NCBI GenBank assembly: GCA_019722365.1
Contig: JADFUC010001469.1
Location: forward strand, 744,001 to 808,000
Source of the DNA: Lithospermum erythrorhizon
Lineage: Eukaryota; Streptophyta; Magnoliopsida; Boraginales; Boraginaceae
DNA: 64,000 nucleotides
Direction: 5' to 3'
The translations under genes and the position numbers were made by a program. The notes below the pieces were generated by a model that searched no databases, had not been told where the DNA came from, and saw only the letters and a program-made list of their open reading frames with translations. Every line of letters starts with the position of its first letter. The first letter of the stretch is position 1. Below, piece after piece: positions 40,501 to 58,340 of the stretch.

Positions 40501-43500
40501 TCTGGATGCCATGCTTCACCAGGTGCAGCTGGAATCATGTGAAATGTCACTCCAAACAGTGACTCCGTCATAATTTTCAGCCCCTCAATACATCGCTGCA
40601 ACGGAAAATATGATGCTGTAACCTGTCAAAGAGATAATTAAACTTACTAGGACAGACAATAATAATGAAACAAATTGTAGAAAAATCTAGAGAAGTAAAT
40701 TTACTAAGAAATATGAAACCTAATAAATCACAGAGAGATCCAGCAAAGTAAAATTGGATAGATTTATGTCACTAGCAACTAGACATTCTAAAGATGGAGA
40801 GAAAAGTTAATTTTAGATTTAAGAGGGAGGGCTGTTGCCAACCTTTGTCCCTTCTAACCTCCGCCACTGTATCTCAGAGGTTACAACAGCTACCGAGTAG
40901 CAAGTTGCAAAGCGAAGTTTCATAAAGAAATGACTACTTGAAAAAAAATATAGACAGTCTACTTTACAGAAACAAACGAGTATATAATAGGACTGAATGG
41001 ACTCGGACCAATTCACAGACTATCAGACCACTCAATGCAGTCCCCCAGATTCCAGTCTGTTTGCCATGTCAAGTCACAGGTATGTTTGAATTATGTAGTA
41101 CAGTCAAATAATTAAAATGAGATGACTTTATGATTTCACAATTACCAAATTGCTTATAAGGCAATAAGTATATTATGATTGAAAGAGTATACATATGAGT
41201 TAAAAAGCACGATATATCAAGTTAGATACTTCAAAAAAAAAAATACATGCATGTTTCACCATCTATGGGATCTCATAAGTAAATTATTTACTTAAAAGAA
41301 TATGAAAATTGGCAGAAAGAGCTCATGTTCACCAAGTAATCCAGGTTGTGAGTAGAAGACCTCATCATTCCAGTATAGTATGCCTCGTCCCAAGGTTCTA
41401 GGTTTCCACTTAGCTGCCCCATCTTTTCCCTCTTAAACTCACATATCGTCTTAAACTCCTGGAGACGAAGCATCAACATATAATACTTATCAGGCAACTG
41501 TTTGAAGAAATTGATACTCTTCTCATTGTTGCTTAGATAAATGGTACGTCCTGTTTAATATAACTACCTTGGAAGCCTGAGGTCTGACCATTTCACTCAT
41601 CTCAACCAAAAAAGATCGGGCAACTTCTGGTGATGATGCCATGTTGGATTGGAGAGCAAATTCTGCATAAGATTCGTGACCCATTATCTGTTCTTCAAAA
41701 TGAAGTATTTCAGTGGCTCAGTACATACATGGAGATATCTATAGATAACTGGCACTTACAAACTTGCAGTGCTTGAATTGAGAGAACAAAATCACGGTAG
41801 AGATTGAAATCCTATTCTGAAATATAAGGTATAAAGCAATTGACAACCTGAGAAAACTCATGACGTGCTGCTATGAGCTTTTCCAGAACCCCGAGGTTTG
41901 CACGTGGAACAGAATTTCCCTGAATATAAGCCATCTTCCGAACCTACGAAGTGTTTGGAGAAAGAAAGTTGAAGATGAACATGAGATGTAGCGATAAACA
42001 TTCTTCTCCAGATAAGAAATTATGCAATAAACTACTGCCTAAGAGCTAGGTCAATATTTAGTCACATTTTTTGAGAATAAACATGATGTCACCTAGTCGG
42101 TAAAAGATAGTGTTGGTGTTAAATCACACTATAAATTGATTTAATCTAACCTCAGAACCCCATGGTAATTAGAATCAAATTTGAAAGTTGAAACTATACT
42201 GAAACATTTCATCAATTGGGAGTATGTAAACTCATTATATGTATGACACATGCAAGGGAAGGCTAAAAAATCACCTTACCATATTTCAAAAGTCACACCA
42301 GTTTTGTGAAAGGAGCTCACACAACACAAGAAAAAGGAGTAGAAACTACAAGTTTATGAGAACTTCACTGGGAGTTACCTCAGGATCTGATGAAAATTGC
42401 AGAATAGAAGACATATAACTAGGCTCTGTTATTATACGCCACCCTTTTTCTCTATAATTTTCAGCTGACGTAAGTGATGATCCTGATGCACCTGAAGACA
42501 GCCGGTAGATGGGCTTACCAATATGGTGCAATCTTTTCGGAAGGCGAGAAGTAGGAAATATATCCACGTGACCTGGGTCAGATATAATATTTTCATTGAA
42601 CCTGTTAAAAATAAGAGATATGGGCATCTAAGATCAATTAAGTAGTTCTGCTGGCCTATATGAAATAATGACAGCAACTTACAAATGATCATAAACAAGT
42701 GTATCTTAATAATGAGACAAAATTGCAATATGAGCATTGACACACACACACACACAATGGGCAAGAACATGGAAAAACTGAAAGAACCAATAGACCACTA
42801 AGTTAACTCTAAGAGATAAATGAAATAAACATAAGCGAGAAATAACTGACATTACAAGTAGCAAGAACATTATTTTATGAAAAGGATGAGTACAACCACC
42901 CCACTTACTCTCTGCACAAATGTATAATCTCCAGGCTCAGTTGATTGGCTCTGTCTAGCTTATCTGCAACATTGAATAACAATCTTTTGTCTGAGAGGAG
43001 ATGCAAAATTATGGTCACGTAATAAAAAATTACTTTTTCAAATAAAATTACCTGATGAAAGATGAATTCCACCCTTCTCCAAGTCATGGCGCAACAATTT
43101 GGCAGTCCTTCGAGCTTCCTCCGTGAGCAAATGGGCATCTTGCTCGGCTTTGACTGCCGCTTTATACATAGTATGATTTGAATTCAAATACTGAATACCA
43201 AAAAAGAATTTCACCAAATAAGTGTAACTAAGAAAATCCATCACAATCATACTGACATATAACCATGCCCTCAGCCTAAAACTTTAAGAGGTTCACAAAC
43301 AAGAATACACCATAGTCACCTTACATTTAAATAGTCGTTTATTCTCAATGATGCCTTGCCTGCCTCCTCTACATACTCTCTGAATGAGAAAGAAAGAATC
43401 GAACTTTACTACTATAACTCATCAACTATGGTTTAATTAAAGAAGAGATTGTAACTACCAAAGTAACAATTACCAATGCAATAACTCACCTGTCTGGATG

Positions 43501-44269
43501 AGTATGTCTACATAACTCAGCCGAATCAATCACTGTACACACCTACAAAATCATCAATCCGATTACCTCCACAATCCTAATATGTTCTCTTTATGAATTT
43601 CAACATATACTCACAAACACTCTCTTTATTCCAAAAAGATCGTCCCTTTTGATTTTCAATCGTCAAAATAAACAAACTTTGTACCTTAATTCACACATAA
43701 CTTCGATTATATATCAAAAGTATTATGCCAACAGCAAATAACATTAAAATACTAGCATTTAATGCATTGCTTAAGCATTAAACTATCAAAATTCAAAACC
43801 GAACAATCTTTTTTAGGACGGAGGTAGTAATCGAACAAGGTATGTTCATACTAACTGTATCAGATAATTCATCCATAGCTTTGACTATATCCGGAGCTGG
43901 AGGCATCTCAGCAATATAATCAATCAATTCATTTGACCTATGAAAGCATCACATTTAATTAAATCAAAACTATTAAACAAATAATTAAATACAAACTATT
44001 AAAAAAATTAAACAAATAATTAAATGCAAACTATTAAACAAATAATTTTATGTAAACTATAAAAAAAAATTATACAAATAAATGCAACATTGATTATTTT
44101 GTGACCTTTCGATGGCGTCATCGACGAAGCGTTGAAATCCTTGGGGAGTTTTGAGGTGGTGGAAGCCGTATAGGCCGCTGGATTCTGAGCTCATTGAAGC
44201 TGTGGCGGTGTAGAATAATCGGAAACTTGAACGGAGAGAAGCGGAGGTTTTTCTGATGAAGACGAACAT
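37535..44269 (-). CDS. MIP: Mitochondrial intermediate peptidase (MIP/Oct1), M3 metallopeptidase
   Basis: MIP/Oct1 removes an octapeptide from many matrix precursors after the main presequence cleavage. Seventeen exons join in phase without interruption: 44106-44269, 43856-43937, 43490-43542, 43325-43379, 43052-43190, 42909-42990, 42379-42601, 41848-41943, 41568-41687, 41333-41458, 40467-40622, 40082-40198, 38959-39081, 38801-38868, 38384-38519, 38018-38183 and 37535-37776. The product has 715 residues. The start MFVFIRKTSASLRSSFRLF is Arg/Ser-rich and amphipathic, a mitochondrial presequence. GLYGFHHLKTP begins the mature family region. The zinc site HEFGH (about residues 499-503, exon 13) is in the context LFHEFGHALHSLL. 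The third zinc ligand is the Glu in DFAETPSNLFEYY, exon 14. RNMFAATELQRQ, EGTHW and YYSYLYARCFA follow. Intron 2 holds a Stowaway-like MITE. Confidence 0.96.
42739..42756. repeat. (CA)n microsatellite in MIP intron 6
   Basis: A short CA dinucleotide run lies in a non-coding segment between exons. Confidence 0.8.
43620..43827. mobile_element. Stowaway-like MITE in MIP intron 2
   Basis: The left end CTCTCTTTATTCCAAAAAG pairs imperfectly with the reverse complement of the right end, CTACCTCCGTCCTAAAAAAG. The element is about 208 bp, AT-rich and non-coding, and fills most of the 313-bp intron. Confidence 0.65.
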
Positions 44270-44452
44270 TGTGGCAGCGGAGCTGCGGTGGAAGTGGTGG
44301 CGACGGCGGAGGTGTGGTGGTGGAGTCGGAGCTAGGTGGAGGCGGAGAAGTGGTGGTGATGGTGGAGCTGTGGCGGCGGAGAAGTGGTGGTGATGGTGGA
44401 GCTGTGGCGGCGGAGGTGATGGAGATGGAGGAGGAGGTGCGGTGGTTTATTT
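44270..44452. repeat. GGN-rich stretch with a 34-bp tandem repeat next to the MIP start codon
   Basis: The plus strand is a purine-rich run of GGT/GGC/GGA triplets. Bases 44341-44374 are repeated exactly at 44375-44408, continuing a few bases further. The MIP transcript would carry the C-rich complement in its leader. Confidence 0.85.
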
Positions 44453-45389
44453 AGTGGCGAAGTAGTGAATGAGAATATTTGAATATGGACCTCTAAAGTA
44501 GTATTTTGATATATTTATGCACCCCTAACTTTAAGTTTAAATTATTAAACCACATGTTTTATAAAATTCACGATTTTTCGCTAAAAACTATGAGATGGTT
44601 GATTCACTTTTAAAATACTCGAACTCGAGTTTCCAGAATTGAAATTGTTCTAATATGAAACTCCACTTTTGAATTGAAATTGTTCAAATACGAGACTCCA
44701 CTTTAGAGATATGAAATTATCAAATTATTCTTCTTAAAGTCACATGATATGCACGTGAACTCTTTTAATCCACAAATTACCGAATGAGGTGGGGTGAATG
44801 TTAACTTTTAATTCATGAGCCGAAATAATTTCACTTTACCTCGAAGTTGTTATACACACCCAAATAAGATGGGCTGCCACAACGACTATTTTACCCCTAT
44901 TTGCAAAGTCAGGTAGTAATTTAAGCCATTGCGCAAAATCATTATATTTTACCAAGCTATTATTCTACAGAATATTGCCCCTTTTACCCTACTATGTATT
45001 TATTATTGCTTCCCATGTCCACTGACCACAACAATGTACCATTCCTACCATTGATTTCATCATAATTTCTTCTGACTAATATTGTTATTAAAAAATTGGT
45101 TTATAAATTTAGTGTATTTGGTGACTCGTTAAATTGTTGAACCAAAGGGCCTCAACTTACAAAAACCAAATTAAATGAGATACCAAGTATAGCTCACGCA
45201 TAGTTACCTTTTCTATACTCGGACACATTCCTCCACTAAGTTCCATATGACAAGTGCTTTTTAATATAAAAACCTATCGATGGTGTGGAATGTATGTGGG
45301 TTTCATGTGTCGTAAAATTGATATTTCGTTCAAATTTTGGGTTATTTATCAGAAATTTGATATTTTGATGAATTCGCTACGACCGATCG
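44270..45389. promoter_or_regulatory. Divergent upstream region of MIP (minus) and IRE (plus)
   Basis: The two genes diverge with about 1.1 kb between start codons, or 1.25 kb if IRE starts at 45516. The MIP side begins with a G-rich tandem repeat (separate entry) that would be part of the MIP 5' leader or proximal promoter. The rest is AT-rich with no gene I can support. Confidence 0.55.
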
Positions 45390-52872
<7,483 letters not shown>

Positions 52873-53677
52873 GAAATTGATGTATGAGTCGTCTCTGGAA
52901 AGTGTAACATATCCCGACTCTTCTTTACTCTCCAGTCGCCAGTGTTTTGATTGTATTTGAGGAGTCCTGACATGAACGTCTGGGAAAGACTTGCCAACCT
53001 CTATCAACGGTGTCGATCTTTCAGATGTTTGTTAGTCTTTTGAGAGAAGCCAGATCCAGAAGGGGCAGAACAGAAAGGTCATGATGGTTCTAAATATGTT
53101 GTACTCTTCACTAGAAGCTAACTCTTCTGCCTCAAAATGCAGAAGGTTCAGGTTAACTGCAGTTTAACTAGCTGCTTCCGCTAATGTATTTTCATTAACA
53201 CTTTTTGTAAATACAAATACAAGCTCTTAATATGGCTGCAATGTATTTGTTTTTTTACCTATTGTTACAAAATCTAATCTACTTCGTGTACAACTTCCAC
53301 TTGCATTGTCTTTTAGTTATCTTTGAAATAATGTAGACTTCTATATAAAGATTTGATCAAGCCATGGGTAATGTTGGGCTATGATTGAATACTTTCTTTT
53401 TTAAGTCCTAACCAGTTATCTAGTGTATTGAATTTTAGGCATGACATTTACAAATGAAATATGTATAGAATGCTTTGCTTAAAAGGGAAAACAAATATTC
53501 TCAGTAAATTTATTAATATGGTGATTTGCGCCTTCAACAATGGAGAATGAGAAAAAAAAAAAGTTATTTATGTTAGCAAATAAGTCCATAATGATTTCAG
53601 AACTCAAATTTTTCCAATAAATAATAAACTTATTAGATGGTCCATGCATCTTTGACCATCAATAATAAATCTTCCAT
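52873..53677. other. Convergent intergenic region IRE-PMEI
   Basis: These are the 3' flanks of two convergent genes. I see no further gene or repeat. Confidence 0.55.
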
Positions 53678-54265
53678 CTAATAAAGATGATTAATGAGGG
53701 ACAAAGCATTGCTTGTAAGCCTTGCCACATTTTGAATATTGCCTTTAATTTTATTCTGGACAGTTTTGCTCACTTTACTTCCTGAAAATCCATCCATGCA
53801 AGAATCTGTATCAGTTATAGCAGCACTAGCCCATGTCTTTGCATTAGCCCATTGAAACTTCTTGTCTGCATCTCCTAGATGTCCCATTGCATCCACTGTT
53901 TGTTTCAGCTCATAAACAGCATCCTTCATGTCCTCAATGCAGTCTTTTATAGCGGCCGCTTCGATACGACCGATGTTCTTCTGCTTTGTTAGTTCTGAGA
54001 CAGCTTTTGTGGCCTTGCTTGCGCCTTGGATTGCCACGTTTAAGGCGGTTTTGCATAGTGTTAGCGTGTTGGTACGCACTTTAGAGGCGTAGGGTGTGAG
54101 GGTCTTGGTGCAAAGTGAGGCGTAAGTTGTGGTGGCACATTTGTTTCTGATGAAGTTTGTGTATTTTATAGGGACTTTGGTAGTGGTTGTTGCCGATGAG
54201 GCTAGTTCAAGATGGGAGATGAATAGGAAAAGGGCCAATAGAGATAACTTGGTAGACATCTTCAT
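53678..54265 (-). CDS. Pectin methylesterase / invertase inhibitor domain protein
   Basis: This is an intronless gene for a 195-residue secreted protein. An N-terminal signal peptide (LSLLALFLFISHLELASSA) is followed by a PMEI/CIF four-helix domain. The four conserved cysteines are at about 43, 52, 109 and 156, expected to form two disulphides, with an extra cysteine at 71. Supporting strings are FIRNKCATTTYASLC, AIKDCIEDMKDAVYEL, WASAAITDTDSCMDGF and ARLTSNALSLI. Family members bind pectin methylesterase or acid invertase in the cell wall. Sequence alone does not say which, or whether this one is inhibitory. The start at 54265 precedes a second Met two codons later. Confidence 0.93.
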   Translation of the reverse strand: MKMSTKLSLLALFLFISHLELASSATTTTKVPIKYTNFIRNKCATTTYASLCTKTLTPYASKVRTNTLTLCKTALNVAIQGASKATKAVSELTKQKNIGRIEAAAIKDCIEDMKDAVYELKQTVDAMGHLGDADKKFQWANAKTWASAAITDTDSCMDGFSGSKVSKTVQNKIKGNIQNVARLTSNALSLINHLY

Positions 54266-55284
54266 GTTTTTTGGTGAACTCCTACGTGTGAGATTTGCCT
54301 ATTTATGGTTTTAGAAGATGTGGAGTTGTAGTGATTGGATTGAGATATGAAAAAGGGACTTATTTATAGCCTAAATCAAGGGCTCAAGTGCTCAACTGTC
54401 AGGTGCTTGCTTGCTTTGTATCATTACATGAATACATGCTAAAGTCATATGCATTATTGGATAATTGATATTCCCTCCGTTTAACTGAACTAGCCATTTT
54501 CCATTCTGCAAATTTGGCAACCCTTCTTTTCGAATAATAACCCGTCTCATAATTTGTTACAGGGTCGGTCAAACGAGTCAACCCTATAATATTCACAAAT
54601 TATGTCGATCATATATCTTGATAGTCATACAATTCCTATCATCCCCAACAAAAGTAACATAATTAACAAACAAACCCTTTTCTATAATTAATCTCATCAT
54701 ATGTACTACCTTTGAGGTTTTCATATATATAATCAATACATTCATATAATTATATTACATAGTAATAAATTTCAGATCAAATTAAGTTTTTAAGTGTTAA
54801 TCATCTTCCATTTAAATTGAGACGGATTGTTGGAATTATTAGTATATAGATGGGGTTGAGTTCCTATCTACATGAAATTAATGAGAGGATTTCAGAAATT
54901 TAGCTGGCAATCCATACATGATTACATGCACAAATCAAGTCATAATGAAGGAAAATGAAATTATATGGTCTAGCCCATGTGAACTCTAATAAAAAATGAT
55001 GATGAAATAATAGTAGTATAATATAAAGTCAAAGTTATGAACAGCGTGATAACGAATCCCTTAGACTTGTAGCACGCTGTGTACCGTGAAATACTGCTTA
55101 ATAATTTGCGGTAATTAAGCGATATCGATCAGGCTCATTGCGCTTGCTTCAACTCAAACATAAGCAAGCTTCCATTGTATGCAATTGATTTCCTTTTGGT
55201 CACATAATCTTTTTTTTTTCTTGGATTCATAATATTATTTTCCTTTTCAACACCAAAACTAAAAAGTTATCATAGTTGTCAATA
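54266..55284. other. PMEI upstream region and repeat flank
   Basis: It includes the PMEI promoter and one Stowaway-like end (ttccctccgtttaact near 54471) whose partner I cannot find. Otherwise it is AT-rich and featureless. Confidence 0.5.
54361..54368 (-). promoter_or_regulatory. TATA box of the PMEI gene
   Basis: Minus-strand TATAAATA lies about 96 bp upstream of the start codon at 54265. Confidence 0.7.
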
Positions 55285-55480
55285 CATATTTTGGTCTAGT
55301 GATAATCAGTAGTAAATTGTTATGTCTGAGTTCGAACTTCATTGGAGACGTAGAAGTCCCTACATTTGTGTCACTATATGATCAATAGTTAAACCTATAA
55401 TGCTAGGTTGTGGATGCATACCTACATGCTTTATAGTCCTCATCGTCCGAGTAATAAGCCCCTGCTTTCCCAGGGATGAG
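55285..55480 (+). repeat. SINE-like sequence at the left edge of the satellite
   Basis: tggtctagtgataatcag resembles a pol III A box and gagttcgaacttc a B box about 35 bp downstream, as in tRNA-derived SINEs. Parts of the sequence after the B box recur at 58166-58277. Element limits are not defined. Confidence 0.4.
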
Positions 55481-57855
55481 TTTACTATCCCAAAAGTCAT
55501 TGGATCCATTTCTGAAATTTTCCGATACGTCAAAGGGGTTATTACATGTTTTTTGGTCTCCCGGACACCGAAATTTCAATTTCATTTTTTTCAACTAATC
55601 AACTAGAAGATGTTAAAAAGGAATGATCGACCAAAAAATTGGCTCAAACTGATATAATTTTCATTATGAAAATCTCCATTTATGAAATGTTCCGATACGT
55701 CAAATAGGTTAGTACACTTTTTTGGTCTCCCGGACACCAAAATTTTAGTTCATTTTTCTTCAACTAATTAACTAGAACATGTTAAAGGAACGATCTACGA
55801 AAAATTTGGCACGAACTGAAATAATTTTCATGGTGAAAATCTCCATTTATTATATTTTCCGATATGAAAAAGGAAAGTTGACTCGTGGGTCTGACAGTGT
55901 TAAATCTCCGATAAATCCTTTCTTTCGTCCGCTTTCGAAGTGCGGAACACACGCCCAGTTACAGTGTGATTACAAGAATGGCGGGGAAGTGAAAGTACCC
56001 GGCGACATTCACGGATGGATGTAGACCCATCGGGCGGGGATAATCATTCGGTACTCGAAGAGGTGGCGACCATTCTCAGAAAAAAAATGTCGAGCTAAGG
56101 TAAGCCACATGAGTCACTTGAAATGGCGGCAAGGAGCCACTTGACCCCCTTTCAAATATGAAGAAAGAAATAAAGAGATTAGAAGTTTAGGCCGCTTAAT
56201 TACATGTTTTTGGTTTTCTTGGACTCCAAAATTTCAATTACATTTTTTTCAACTAATCAACTACAACATGTTAAAGGAATGACAAACCAAAAAATTGGCT
56301 CGAACTAAAATAATTTTCATGGTGAAAATCTCCATTTATGAAAAATTTCGATACGTCAAAGGGTTAATGCACATTTTTGGTGTCCAGTACACCAAAATTT
56401 AAATTTCATTTTTTTTTTCAACTAATAAACTAGAAGATGTTAAAGGAATGATCGACCAAAAAATTGTCTCGAATTGAAATATTTTATATGGTGAAAATCT
56501 CCATTTATGAAATTTTCCGATATGTCTAAAGGGGGTTAGTACACGTTTTCTTGTCTCCCGGACACAAAATTTCAATTTCATTTTTTTCAACTAATCAACA
56601 AGAAGATGTATTGGCACGAACTGAAATCATTTTCATGGTGAAAATGTCAATTTATTATATTTTCCGATACGAAAAGGGGTTAGTAAACGTTTTTTTGTCT
56701 CCCGGACACCAAAATTTCAATTTCTTTTTTTTCAACTAATCAAGTAGAAGATGTTAATGGAATGATCGACCAAAAAATTGGCAAGAACTGAAATAATTTT
56801 CATGGTGAAAATGTCAATTTATTATATTTTCGATACGAAAAGGGGTTAGTAAGTTTTTGTCTCCTAGGCGTAAAATTTTAATTTCATTTTTTTTCAACTA
56901 ATCAAGTAGAAGATGTTAATGGAATGATCAACAAAAAAATTGGCTCGAACTGAAATAATTTTCATGGTGAAAATCTCCATTTATGAAAATTTTCGATACG
57001 TCAAAGGGGGTTAGTACACATTTTTTGGTGTCCCGGACACCAAAATTTAAATTTCATTTTTTTCAACTAATCAACTAGAACATGTTAAAGGAATGATCGA
57101 CCAAAAATTGAGAAACCGAACTAAAAGTAATTTTTCATTGTGAAAATCTCCATTTATGAAAAATTTTGATACGTCAAAGGGGTTAGTACACGTTTTTTGG
57201 TCTCCGGATACCAAAATTTCAATTTCATTTTTTTCAACTAATAAACTAGAAGATGTTAAAGGAATGATCGCAAAAAAATGGGCTCGAATTGAAATAATTT
57301 TTATGGTGAAAATGGGTTTGAATCAATTTCATTTTTTTTTAACTAATCAACTAGAAGATGTTAAATGAATGATCAACCAAAAAATTGGGTCTATTTGAAA
57401 TAATTTTTATGGTGAAAATCTCAATTTATGAAATTTTTCGATGAGTCAAAGGGGTTAGTACACGTTTTTTGTCTCCCGGACACCATAATTTCAATTTCAT
57501 TTTTTTCCACTAATCAACTAGAAGATGTTAAAGGAATGATCGACCAAAAAATTGGCACGAACTGAAATAATTTTCATGGTCAAAATGTCCATTTATTATA
57601 TTTTCCGATACGAAAAGGGTTAATGGCGTTTTTTGTCTCGGACACCAAATTTTAATTTTTTTCAACTAATCAGAAGTAGAAGATGTTAATGGAATGATCG
57701 ACCAAAGAATTGGCCCGAACTGAAATAATTTTCATGGTGAAAATCTCCATTTATGAAAAAAATTTGATACGTCAAAGAGGTACACATTTTTTGGTGTCCC
57801 CGACACCAAATTTTAAATTTTATTTTTTCAACTAATAAACTAGAAGATGTTAAAA
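55481..57855. repeat. Satellite-like tandem array, about 165-170 bp per unit, about 13 units
   Basis: Each unit contains, in order, a ctcccggacacc-type core, aaatttcaatttcattttt, caactaatcaactagaagat, a gttaaaggaatgatcgacc block, gaaataattttcatggtgaa, tctccatttatgaaattttc and gatacgtcaaaggggttag. Unit starts judged by the gatgttaaagg string: 55608, 55779, 56267, 56437, 56607, 56752, 56916, 57081, 57254, 57357, 57523, 57680 and 57846. Spacings cluster at 157-173 bp, with two short units (103 and 145 bp) and one long one (488 bp) containing an insertion. Some units carry a 15-bp near-palindrome ggtgtcccggacacc. Open frames inside are shadows of the repeat. Confidence 0.93.
55873..56205. mobile_element. 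GC-richer insertion inside one satellite unit
   Basis: About 330 bp of non-satellite sequence interrupt a unit between gatatgaaaaagg and the resumed tacatgttttt. It is much richer in G and C than the array and contains strings such as gtgcggaacacacgcccag. No coding match is recognised. It is probably a transposed fragment. Confidence 0.55.
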
Positions 57856-58340
57856 GTGTTGGAACAATAGTATCAAGTTTGCAACTTGTATACTGATAGT
57901 ATAATCGTTTTCCTTCTTATTCTCGTTGAGATGTGAACTTCCAATAACAATGTCAAATATCCATCATCACTGATCATTACTTAGAAACATTATTTGGATC
58001 ACTCATTTAAACACACATGTTACAACACATGGGTAATCAATAAGGAAACGTTTGAAATAGACATGTGCATAGTCAACCAATGAATACATTCAACATGGTC
58101 GAAACCAAATGTTTGATTCATTTATGACTATATGTCCATTTAATGGAAACACGTTTCTTACTTCCGAGTAATCAACTCATGCTTTCCCAGGGATGACGTA
58201 GAAGCCCCCCACATTTGTGTCGGTATAGGATCAATAGTTGGACCTATAATGTTGGGTGATGGATGCATACCTAATGTCAGTGTGTGTTGGTCTCTAGGTG
58301 ACCAAATTAAATTAAAGTCGAGCTCAATATATCGTGATTG
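57856..58340. other. Right flank of the satellite array
   Basis: There is no gene. Bases 58166-58277 repeat two segments also found at 55344-55480, in the same orientation but in swapped order. Confidence 0.6.

Noticed and set aside
55403..57368. Several 60-80-codon frames with similar sequences (KKMKLKF, EIIFMVK and so on)
   Set aside because: They repeat because they are translations of the satellite units, not genes.
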